A program made the position numbers and the translations under genes. A stretch of DNA of 64,000 nt, from the NCBI GenBank assembly GCA_009801085.1, contig VNWV01000038.1, positions 1 to 64,000 on the forward strand, in the 5' to 3' direction. Below the pieces are notes generated by a model. That model was not told where the DNA came from and made no database searches. It saw only the letters and a list, made by a program, of their open reading frames with translations. This stretch comes from Lasiodiplodia sp. COLG20 (taxonomy: Eukaryota > Ascomycota > Dothideomycetes > Botryosphaeriales > Botryosphaeriaceae). Shown here in pieces: positions 42,834-53,287 of the stretch. Every line of letters starts with the position of its first letter. Position 1 is the first letter of the stretch.

Positions 42834-45027
42834 ATGTCTCGATCTTCGAGCGAAGTCTCTTCGCTATCTTCGTCACATTCAAGCACCCGTTCGCATTCCC
42901 GGGAAGAATCCTCTACTGAAGAGAGGGAGAATCTTTTACTACCTACGGACCATGTCAGTTCTCCCCCTACTTGAGGCACCGGAAATGAGAACTGAATGTT
43001 CTACGTTTTGTAGCCATCATCCAGCAAGGATCCCCCGACGACGTCGAATAAAAAAGTCGCCCAGATTTTGGCCATTATACTAATCGGTATGAATAAGTAA
43101 AGCAATTTTTCGTTGTTATTACTAAAGAGGTAATACGGGAAAACAGGTGTTTTTCTCGCTGCTTCGGATATCAACATCGTAATTGCTACTTATGCATTGA
43201 TTGCCTCGAAATTCAACGAGCTCGAAAATGCGAGCTGGATGCTTAACAGCTACACCTTGGCTTTGATCGCCACCCAGCCTTTGGTAAACAGGATATCATC
43301 GCTTCGGTCGAACCGGCTGGACTAACGCAGAAATAGCTGGGAAAGCTGTCCGATATTTTCGGCCGAAAATATGTGCTACTTCGCTCGTACGCAATCTTCG
43401 TTGTAGGCTGGTAAGGAATCTTCTGTGATTTAGTTTCTACTTTTCTGCTAACACGTCGAAATTAGTCTTGTGATGTAATCAGTATTCTCCCTCTGCCTAG
43501 GGATTCTCGCATTAACGTTTGGCTTCCCAAGTGGCATGGCGCCCTCTCTATGGGTTATTGTAATCGGTCGCGTGCTCTCTGGTATTGGATGCGCCGGCAT
43601 GGTGGCTCTGGTTTCCATTATCATTACCGGTAAGTACCACCGCATGACTGTTTTGCCCAGGGAAATGCTGAGACTTGAGCGAAATCACAGATCTCGTTCC
43701 CCTTCGAGACGTCGCCTCATGGCGAAGCTTCGTCAATGTCGTCACAACCACCGGAAGAATGCTAGGTGGTCCGCTTGGCGGACTGCTGGCTGATACAATC
43801 GGCTGGAGATGGTCAGTAGAGTCGACTCATGCCTATCCAGTCCTCCTTGACTAAAGCCGCCTCAGGTCATTCCTAATCCAAGTCCCCATGATGGCCATCG
43901 CCTCGGCTCTCGCCTGGTTCATCATCCCCGCAAACATCCCCGAATCCTCCACCGGCTCCGACCAACCCACGAAAGACAAACTCTCCCGCATCGACGTCGC
44001 CGGCTCCGCCACCATCATCTCCACCACCCTCCTCTTGCTCCTGCCCCTCGAGCTCGGCGGCAGACAAGTGCCCTGGTCACATCCCCTCATCTACTTCCTC
44101 CTGACCGCTGGCGTCATCAGCGGCTTCCTCTTCGCGAAGGCCGAGGCGCGCGCGAAGGAGCCGGTCCTCCCGCTCCCGCTCTTCCACGAGCCCGACTTCG
44201 TCCTCAGCTCCATCGTCACGGTCGTGCAGATGGCTGCCCAGTCGAGCATGATGGTCACGGTGCCGCTGTACTTCCAGATTACCGGCCGCGGCGGCGCTAC
44301 CGCAGTCACGGCGACGGAGGCGGGCGCGCATCTTGTTCCTGCTGTGTTGGGGAATACGGTTAGTCAGTTGCTGAGCGGTGCCTTGATTAAGCGGTACGGT
44401 AATTACAAGGCTATCATCACCCTCGGGACTACTTGCACGTCTGTCGGGTATCTCCTGATGCTGGTGCGCTGGAACGGGTCAACGGGATTTTGGGAAAGCC
44501 TCTACATCGTGCCTGGGTGGGTTCAAGAGCCGGTTCCACGCTGCAAACCAATCACTGATTATGTGATGATTTAGTGGATTCAGGGCCGGTGCCGCCAGTT
44601 CCGCGCTGTTCATCTCACTCAGCGCTTCCTTGCCGCTACCGCTCAGAGCGATTGGCAGCTCTAGCATTATCCTTTCGTCGTCTATCGGCTCAGTCATCGG
44701 CATTTCGCTAAGCTCTGCGATGCTCCAAGCTACACTGAGATACGGCTTGCGGACAGCAACGGAGATTGACGTCGGGAACCGGGACGAGTTCATCCGCAGA
44801 TGCCTCGATACCATCGAGTTTGCTCAAAAACTCGACGGCAGACTGAAGGATGTCGTTGTTGCGCTGTACGTGAAGGGATTCAAGGGGACTTACAGTGAGT
44901 TATGCGCTTTGCCTTCCACCCTGTGTTTGAAGCTTCAAGCTAAGGGCTGTAAAAAGCAATATCGCTTGCCTGCTCTCTTTTAAGCACTGTTGCAGGGCTT
45001 TTTATCAAGAAGCGCTCGTTGGCTTGA
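42834..45027 (+). CDS. MFS transporter, vacuolar basic amino acid (VBA)/DHA2-like
   Basis: Ten exons: 42834-42953, 43014-43086, 43147-43283, 43337-43410, 43466-43474 (9 nt), 43532-43629, 43691-43811, 43866-44516, 44575-44894 and 44996-45027 (544 aa, frame kept). Ser-rich N-terminus, then a fourteen-helix facilitator with the motif LGKLSDIFGRKY between helices 2 and 3, VIGRVLSGIGCAGMVALVS, and motif-C-like TTGRMLGGPLGGLLAD. Fungal relatives import basic amino acids into the vacuole or export drugs; the substrate here is open. If the acceptor at 43500 were used instead of 43531, the frame would break; with the 43531 acceptor (branch-like ATTAAC just upstream) the protein is intact. Confidence 0.8.
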
Positions 45028-45444
45028 ATTCTCCAGAAGCTCGGAATATATGGTGAATTAGATCGGCTTAATACAGCAGACTTTTTATGGATGAAAAGGT
45101 AGATACTGCAGGCGTTCATTGATGGCTGGGACGGTGAAATAAAGCAGCGTCATTGACGCATGAACAGCTCATTTTGATACTACAGAAAGTATATAAGTAC
45201 GATGCATCCACGAGTAGAAACAAAAGTTCTGTTCAATTTGGCACTGGAAACGATGTCTGGAGAAAGTCACAAGAAATTCAAACACTGCTTCTTCCCATCT
45301 CTTTCCTTTGCGCTCATTCATTTTGTAATTTTCCCTGGTCATATTCGCTCAAGATTGAGAAACTGTAGTCTTTGATGCATCTCAATTCTCTTGCATTGAA
45401 GGGGGAGTGCTTGGCCCAACATTTCGATGCAGAACACTGTCCTA
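45028..45444. other. Short gene-free stretch between convergent genes
   Basis: It lies between the MFS stop and the HeLo gene stop. AT-richer than its neighbours; nothing recognised. Confidence 0.45.
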
Positions 45445-48400
45445 TTATTCCTTCTTGAAAAGCTTATGGAGCAACTTCTTCGCCCGATGTTTTCCGCCTT
45501 TCTGCGAGCGGTTGCCTGACACGCTATTCTTGAGCAAAGTTTGAGTTCCGATCCCGGCTGCTGTAGATGTCTCTCCGGAAGAGGATTGTTCTCTTGAAAC
45601 CTGTTGAGAAGGTTGCGTGGGCGCGATTTGTTTATCTTGTAAGCTTTGTTCGCCTATGCCCGAGGGAGCTTCCTGCGTGATAATTTGTTGTGATTCTTCA
45701 ACGCGCACTTGCTCTGGTTCGGTACTCTTCTCAATCATTGAATCAGCGATTGGTAAATGTTTGGTGGTCGACTTTTCGATTGGCAGCTGCCTATGTTCTT
45801 GACTTGATTCGCTTGTGGTGTCGATGCGTGATGAACGGGCTTGGCTGGAGCCGGGAATACTTTCATCGAAGAGAGGTTCGGAAACATCGGACGGTATTGA
45901 ATCTTCCAAACCACCAGTCGCAGGGCTCTTCCATCTCCATTTCAGGGGAATGTTGTGGGCCAAAATCATCGCCCCCTGAGACTGCAGAGATACAGTGCTT
46001 CCATGAGGCAATAGCGTGCATCTTTTGGACCGCAGAGAGTAATGTGGGAGCAAAGTTGGCTGTCCTGGGTGTCTCGTGTAGCCGCAGGTACAGAGATCGG
46101 AAAAATTAACGCTCTTAGAAAGCTTCTCTAAGTCCAAGCCAGCAAACGAAGGCGATTTCGTAGCTCTAATAAGGTCAGAACAGCAAGCCGCGAGATAATA
46201 CCGCTCCTTTGGTAACTTTGCCCAGCGAGAGCAGAATCCTTCCGTGTGGGTCGGCTCAATGATGTCGCCAAAGCCTTTCGCGAACAGGGTAACTGCCCCG
46301 AGTCCACCGATGAAGTCGACCCATCCGTGCCCCATGGCCTCAAATGTAGCGACACTGGGGTAAGACATTCTCTTGTCTAGGAAACTTTCGAAATCCCACC
46401 CATCAATATGCTTCCGTGCTCTGCATTTCATGCTGAAACCGTTCCGATCTGCTGGGTTCTGTTGATCCACCATTTGCTCCAACACTTTGCAGGTTCTCTG
46501 CACAACGTCTTGAAAGGTTGTATGGATCTCCTTTTTTTCAGTCGTTTCCTTTGGTGTACCGCCCGCCTCCTGGATAGTCTTCTTCTCGATTTTGATGTCA
46601 TCGAGCTGCACTGGTCGAATTCGATTAGACACATCGCATAAGACTTCTAGAGCCGCATCTGTGCCGAACTTATTCTCATTCGAAGCTTCGGGAATCTGGT
46701 TTGGCTCCAGCAAAATGGTGGATTTGAACGGCCCAGAGCATTTGTGTTGTAGAAGCGTTCTTACGATGTGCAAAAGCGCAGTTGTTCCGTTCACAAGCCA
46801 ACCTCTTTTTTCGTTCTCATCCCAGAAGACTACAAAAGTCTCGTGGGCCCAAGCGAGCTGGTCCAAGTACCCGGAAAGCTCTACTCGAACAGGTTTGTGG
46901 GCTTGGCCAAGTGCGAAGCTAAATGCTGCGGTGACTTGATATCCACCAGATATGGTGGCTCTGTCGAGTAAGCAGTCTCTACTGGGTCTTGGAAGGTCGG
47001 CTGTTTTCAGAGAATAATTTGCATGTTTGGTTCCTGTAAATATTTCTCTTAATATTTCTCCACACGATGAGCATGCAAGAAGGCTTACCAGCCAGCAGCT
47101 TTGCTTCAGAGCACCATCCGACGATATGCCTTTTCAATTCCAATTCGGCCTTTCCAACGGCAAGGTGGGGTACCGTTACATCCCAGTAAGAAATTCGCTC
47201 TCGATCCTTCGCATAGAGCAGATGCCAGACCAAGATATCATTTGCCATCATGGTTGGCACGAGCATGGTTGAGAATCCCTTGATGAAAGGTTTTCTGTTG
47301 AATTCTGTAACGTGATCCGTGTCGGCGAGCGCCGCCATGATGTTTAAGGGTATCTCGAGTCCAGTGTCAGAGGACGACCTTCGGGGAATAGGAAACCCTT
47401 CTACCAGTACTGGATTGCGAAACATGTTGTGCCAGCATTGCCCTTCCGTGGGTATGGGATCTTGCAGTAGTTTTGATTTGTTGAAATCGATACGGCAAGA
47501 AAAGCTGCGGACAGCATTCGTCTGATTCATGTCGGGACGGAGATCGCGAATGAATGGCGTAAATGATGCGATTCCGTCACGGTATGGCGAAGAGCGAAGA
47601 GCTGTGCTGAGCCAAGAAAGCTGTTCTCCAAGCTCGGCGAGAGACAGTCCGATGCCACATGCTTGCACAAAGAATTTGCTATACTTCATCCACCCCGTAA
47701 GTCTCGTGTTATCGGGCATTGTGTCTGTGGAAGCAGATCAGCATACGAAACAATAAGCAATGAGAGACTCACATGAGACTCTTTGGCCATCCCCTAATGC
47801 CACAACATCCTTGACAACTTTCAGAATCCATTCTCCAGTGGCTGGCCAGGTTTGCCTTAAGTACTGCTCCGTAGTCAACGCCTGAGCATCTGTTGCTGAA
47901 CCTGTGACAGTAATGGCTTTCTCGATCGCTTTTGATGGAACCATGGGCTGATTGATCGTGGTCGCCTCCTGAGGGCTTTCAAGAAACTGTTGCTCCTCCA
48001 GAAATTTTTTCAGGTCCCATTCGACTTCGAATGTCAGTTGGCGGGTTTCAGTGGGTCGTTTTGCGCTGACTATCTGTGAAAGAGATAGGGAGGAGATGAT
48101 TGTGTGTCTGATGGCATCGACGGCTCTAGGGCTCTCTAAATCCAGCAGCATTTCTTTTTTCAACTCCGCAAGAAGCCACTGATAGGCTGTCGTGCCGACA
48201 ACGTATTCGTGGTATACGCTGTGATTTGGAAGATGAACTCCTTTTCCTTCATCTGCACTATTATGTTGATTATAGAGGAGCTCTGGAAAGAGGGGTACCC
48301 TGACAAGGGATTTGCGGCTCGACTCCTTGCTTCTCCAAGGCAACCTAGAGGTGGACTGCGACCTTAGCAAAGGCCGCTTGTTTGTCGCAAGCTGGACCTG

Positions 48401-49867
48401 GTCGTCTAAGCTCGCGCTCCATAAAGAGGCTTGTCTCATTTCCAGTGCTTCATGGGCTCGCGATACCGATAGGCCCACGGGACCCTCTTGGCCTAGCTGT
48501 TCGCCCGTTGATCTTCTCAGACTTCGACGCGGATCCCTGGCGCTGTGGTTATATTCCGACAACTTCCGCGGCGACAAGTCGGTATTGAGCGCGAAGGACA
48601 GGCGGCGTCTGAAGGTGGGGAATTTCGTTTTTTTCTTGGGCGGCGGTTTTGAACGAGGCTCCTCAATCGTATCAAGCCGATTTATTGCTCTCTCTTCTCG
48701 AAACCGTAGCAGTGCAGTTTCGGATAGTTGGTGTTCCTGAAGGATGAGAGATTTCTCAAAACGTGCAGCAATTTCCCTTGGGATTCATGCACATTAGCTT
48801 CAGACTCGTGTTTAAATTTGAATAAAAATCTCTTACGCTCTGTGCTTGTGTATGAGCACCGTGATATCGCAGTCCATTTTCTCTTCAGAATTCTGGCCCA
48901 CTTTGAGCGCAAATGTTTTAAGAAGGTCAGGGAGTACTTTGTTAACCCTGCTGCACTGATCAGAGTTTTCAAGTTGAATTTTGTCAAGTAACTCATCAGT
49001 AAACTCGGTGACAAAGTCATTGACTTTGGAGTTCGAGGCCTCGGAGCCCCCTGAGTAATACATCTTGTCGCCTTCATCAGAGGCGAAGATCGCGACACTC
49101 TTCTTGATCGCCTCCGACAAGCACGGATCCTGGTCCATAACAACATCCTTCAGCAGCGACATATCGGCATTTTCCCCCATGATTTTGACCTCGTCCTGAC
49201 ATAGCCTCTGCAGCTTCTCATGGAGCGCTATTTTTTGCGTCGGCGGGTATATCCTCTCCAGATCTCCCACCAGATTCGTTATATCCTCAATAAACTGATT
49301 GAAGAGTCTCTTCTGGCAAAACACCCACTGCTCCTTTCGTAACGCTCGCATTTTCTGCAAGGCTCGCGTATTCCGCTGCCGCGCGACTGCTAGGTTCTGC
49401 ATCTGGTTGTGTATGGCGGAGATCTTGCTATCCATATTAGTCGCGGGATCGAAATTGGCGAGCGAAATGCCCGAGTTAGCGCTGTCTCTTAATAATGCGC
49501 CAGGAATTCCCTCCAACAGGTTGACAATTTCGCGGATAATTCTCTGAGCCCGTCTGAGCTCATGGCCAACAACCGGAGGGGCATCGAGATTAGAATAGAT
49601 GTTAACAGCCTCCCCCCAGCGCGACAGCCGGAGGCGGGCGTTGTCGAGTTTCAGTTGGCTGGTGCCAAAGTCCCGGCCGAAATTGGGGCCCAGCTGCACA
49701 TATTCAAAGTACTCAACTGCTCTGTTGAAGTCGGCAGCGATCTGGATAGCATGGTTATCAGCTTCCATTGCGCGTTCGTTCATAGTGGTAGGATAGGCGT
49801 GAGCTGGAGCGCGAGAGGATTGCGAAGGGCGGGGTTTGAAGAGGCCGCGGATCTCAGCTGCATGCAT
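45445..49867 (-). CDS. HeLo-domain protein (HET-S-type N-terminus), 1419 aa
   Basis: Four exons: 49867-48837, 48776-47773, 47724-47089 and 47033-45445. Junctions read HKHR-AEIAARFEKSL, RVS-YTMPDNTR and KLLA-GTKHANYSL, all in frame. The N-terminal HeLo domain is shown by EYFEYVQLGPNFGRDF (about 52-67) and LDNARLRLSRWGEAVNI (to about 90), as in the Podospora prion-incompatibility protein HET-S. The usual hydrophobic Gly/Ala-rich first helix is not seen; HAIQIAADFNRAV stands in its place. The long C-terminal part holds conserved-looking blocks (GFPIPRR, GLEIPLNIMAALAD, FSTMLVP) that I know only as uncharacterised fungal sequence. No amyloid HET-s motif and no nucleotide-binding domain were found. 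The end is basic and amphipathic (AKKLLHKLFKKE). HeLo proteins act in self/non-self recognition and cell death; that role here is inferred. Confidence 0.78.
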
Positions 49868-50844
49868 AGCCTTCCAATACTAGCCTTGTGCGACATCGAA
49901 GGCACTAATACGCACAACGCTAAGAATAGAAATCAATACGCGACTAACTAATGTTGAGCTAGCTCGAGAGTCGAGCCTAGTAGGCTGCGACGCATTGACT
50001 GCGCCTCAGAGTCATGTAAATGTGCGATTTATTAGGCTCATGCAGAATGATGGAGTGGTATCGTGAAGCAATGGAAACTAATACCTGACTCGAAAAAGGA
50101 AGGAAACTGCTTCAAGTTTGCGATGGATTCTAATCTGGAGCGGTAGACGAAGTTCAAAAGGAACTTGCGTCGGTTTTACGTGTGGGAAGACGCAGGGTGG
50201 CCGTACCACGAAGACTTTAGTCTTGATTTTTAAACTCTCACTGCCAGATTCGGAAAGAGAGCAGTTGCAATATCGTTTTGAACCAAAATGATCAGGATGA
50301 TCAAATTATCCCATATCTTCGAGTAGAACTGACGAGTCGGCAGAGCCGGCTTCGTCACCAGCTCTGAAGTCGATGGAGGATTTGTTATCAGGCTTGGGTG
50401 CGGAGTATGCTTGGAAAACAGATTCGATGGTTGATACCGGTACTAGTGCGTGCTTTCATCTCAGATAAGTGATCATCTATCGTCCCATCCCATTGGGTGA
50501 TCTTATCGTGTGCAGGACGCGTCCTAGCTCTCTCCCGATTGGTGGAGGAGTTTGGGTTCCATCTATGCTGTTCGCAATAAGCCGTGACCTCCGCGGGCGC
50601 GTTTTCTTTTGAGAGGGGTAGTCCAGTTGATCTGCCAAATCAGGGTTTGGTCTCTCAAATTGATTGGAGTCGGCACGGGAATGGGAAAAGTTTTTCTCAG
50701 GCGGACCGCTGTATTTAATAACGCCTACAATAAGTTTGAAATGACGAGTTCTTGTGCCCAACTTGGGTGGAAGCCCTCTTTTAAGGAACGGTGACCGAGG
50801 ATTGGTTTAGGCGTGCGACTTCTCGAGCAGCGCCAGTTCGTAAA
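49868..50844. promoter_or_regulatory. Upstream region of the HeLo gene
   Basis: About 1 kb without a supported gene, between the HeLo gene start and the fold-back element. Confidence 0.4.
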
Positions 50845-51087
50845 TGCTGGGGAGATACTACAGTCCCCTCTCGCAGCCGATGGCTAGCGTGGATTTAATT
50901 TTTGCTTACGTTATGGGTAGTTAAAGCTATTATCTGGACGAGAATATTAAATTAAAAATTCTATATACACGTCCGGACGATAGCTTTAGCTACCCATATA
51001 TGTCATTTCTCTAAGGTAGAGCTAGGGATCTACTATTCTTCACACTAGCCATTGGCTGCGAGAGGGGACTGCAGTCTCTCCCCAGCA
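50845..51087. mobile_element. Fold-back / MITE-like element with two nested inverted repeats
   Basis: Outer arms 50845-50887 and 51045-51087 match at 40 of 43 positions when one is inverted, beginning TGCTGGGGAGA. Inner arms 50912-50939 and 50971-50998 match at 24 of 28. The 31-bp centre is AT-rich. There is no open frame, so a non-autonomous DNA element is likely. No clear target-site duplication is seen (flanks CGTAAA and GACCTG). All four inner mismatches are T or A on the left against C or G on the inverted right arm, as repeat-induced point mutation would leave. Confidence 0.72.
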
Positions 51088-51423
51088 GACCTGCCAGAAA
51101 TTTCAGATAATTTGACAGCGAGGAGGTCAAAACCATCACATCTGCCGCTCGCACCCAATTCAACGTTGGAAGCAGTTTTATACGTTAAAGATACGTTAAG
51201 ATTAATACAATTATCTCATTAGTTATACATCGAAAAGTAAAAAAAGAGTGTGAAAAGAAAGACAAAAAGACAAAGGAAAAAGAAGAGAAGAGAAAAAAAA
51301 TAAGAGGGTATCACCACAAAGGGGAAACTGAGTCGTCGCCGTACAAAAACGAGACTCACAGCCAACCAACCAACCAACCATATTTTTTCACACACACACA
51401 CTCACCACATCACACCCCTCACC
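51088..51423. other. AT-rich gene-free stretch
   Basis: This 336-bp interval downstream of the rhodopsin-like gene is A-rich (51230-51310) on the plus strand, probably including its 3' UTR. Nothing else seen. Confidence 0.45.
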
Positions 51424-53287
51424 TCACCTCCTCCACCCCCTCAACGCCGTAACCGTCGTATCGAACCCAGACTCCCCCGCCGCCGCCGTGCCATCGCCAC
51501 CAGGACTGACGTGGCCCGCCCTCCTCTCCTCCGTCCTGATCTCATACGTCGTCTCGACAAACACGCGGTTCTGGCTCAGACTCGTCTGCCGCCCGTGTCC
51601 GCGGTTGGCGAAGCCCTCCTCGCTGCCATCCGCGCTCGACACGCTCGCGCCGCGGCTGACTCTGTACTCACGCTGTTGCTGGCTCTGCAGCTGCAAGCCA
51701 ACCTGCTGCTGGCCGCCGCCGCCGCTGCCACGCTTACCGCCGCCCTCGCGCTTGTACCGATCGCTCTCCAGCAACTCGACCATGGTGATACTCGACGCCG
51801 GATCCTTGCTGCACGTGCTCGCGCGCTCGACATCCACATCGCTCGCATTGCTATGCAGTTCGATCGCGCCATCGTCGCCGCCGTTCCCGTACCCCCCCTT
51901 CTTCACGCCACCCGCACCACCACCACCGATGCGCGAATGATGCATCTTACTCCCACCATGCCCAGTCCTCGCATCCGTCGTATTCTCCCCACCCGTCGCC
52001 CCCGCACTCCCCATGTACGAGCCAGGCCGCCAAAAGGCGCGGCCGAACAGCGGGCGCAGCACGGGCAGCTGGACGGTGACGATGCCGACGATGGTCTCGC
52101 GCACGCCCCAGCGGTTGATGTTGAGGGCGGAGGGGGCCTCGCCGAGGGTGAGGGCGGCGCGCGTGATAGCGGCGCCGATGACGAAGATGCCGGAAGACAG
52201 CAAAGCCGCGATGGCGAGTTTGCGGGCGGTGGCGACCTTGAGGCGCCACAGCATGGGGATGGGGATAATCAGGATGGCCGCGTCGGTGATGACGTTGAGC
52301 GTGACGGTGACGAGGAGGTTTTGGGTTTTGAAGGTGCATTGGGGGCCTGGGAGGGTGGGCGAGATGCGGTAGTTGTCTTTGAAGCTGTATGGGAGGTGGT
52401 AGGTTAGTTGGTGGGACTTTGGCGCTGAAGTGATGGTGGAGAGAATAGGGGGGAGGATGGGGACTTACGGAAAGCAGCCGAAGGTGATGGTCGAGAGGAC
52501 AGCGAAGTAGGAGGCGCCGCAGAGCCAGAAGAGGTACTTGATCATGCGGTTTTGCATAGTGCCGAATGTCAGACGCTTGCTGCAACTACTGTGAGTATGT
52601 GTCACGAAGACAGCCAGCAGCGATGGGGCCACTTACTAGAAGAAGAGCATGGTGAACTTCATAGCCCAGATAAGAGCTGTGGCGATGCGTCAGCGCTGTT
52701 CCTTGCGAGGGCGAAGAACCGCTTACCAGTGTAGCTATACCAAGCAGCCGTTTGGCATGCCGAGCCGTATTCGAGTTGTTTGATTTGTGCTTCCGTAAGT
52801 TCATTCACGATGTCTTGAGTGAGACCTGCGTTTGCGCCCGTGTGGTCTGTAGTACTTGGTCAGATATGCCTTCAAGAACTGGGTTCCTTGAATGCTTCAC
52901 TTACAGACTATATCGACGAGTACAGCGTCTGCACAGTTATTAGCAACGTGGATCCCCGACAAAGCCTTGTCCCACGGTTGTTTCGAGAAACTCACCCATT
53001 GTGTAGAAACCCAATGTCTAACGAAGCATTAGCCGCATATAACCAAGACGTAACCGGCGTCAACTTACAAGAATCGTGATGTAGTCATCTCCAACGAGGC
53101 CGCGCAAGCCCACGGTTCTGATGCGAACAACATAACGTAACGTAATGGTTATGAGGCCGATGATGAACCATGCCTGAGCAAAGAGTGTCAGTGACTGACG
53201 CAGAAAGGTACTTTGGTAATGAGCTACCCAAATCTCTCTCAGGAAGCTGGCATCTTTTTCCAGATGAATCGTATAGCCTTCTGTCAT
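51424..53287 (-). CDS. Fungal rhodopsin-domain (Pth11-related) membrane protein
   Basis: Eight exons: 53287-53228, 53173-53069, 53017-52996 (22 nt), 52928-52905 (24 nt), 52846-52727, 52676-52637, 52579-52469 and 52384-51424 (480 aa). All junctions keep frame. The seven-helix core includes EIWAWFIIGLITITLRYVV, GLRGLVGDDYITIL, TLGFYTMDAVLVD, ACQTAAWYSYTALIWAMKF, FFYKRLTFGTMQNRMIKYLF, and CTFKTQNLLVTVTLNVITDA. This pattern belongs to the fungal rhodopsin-like family close to Pth11 receptors, though without an N-terminal CFEM domain. Ligand and signalling are unknown. The tail after about residue 320 is unusually Gly-, Ser- and Gln-rich and should be cytoplasmic. The start at 53287 is the first ATG giving this frame. 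Confidence 0.83.

Noticed and set aside
43466..43531. Frameshift (pseudogene) in the MFS transporter
   Set aside because: Using the acceptor at 43531 with an upstream ATTAAC branch-like sequence restores the frame and the conserved GRVLSGIG region.
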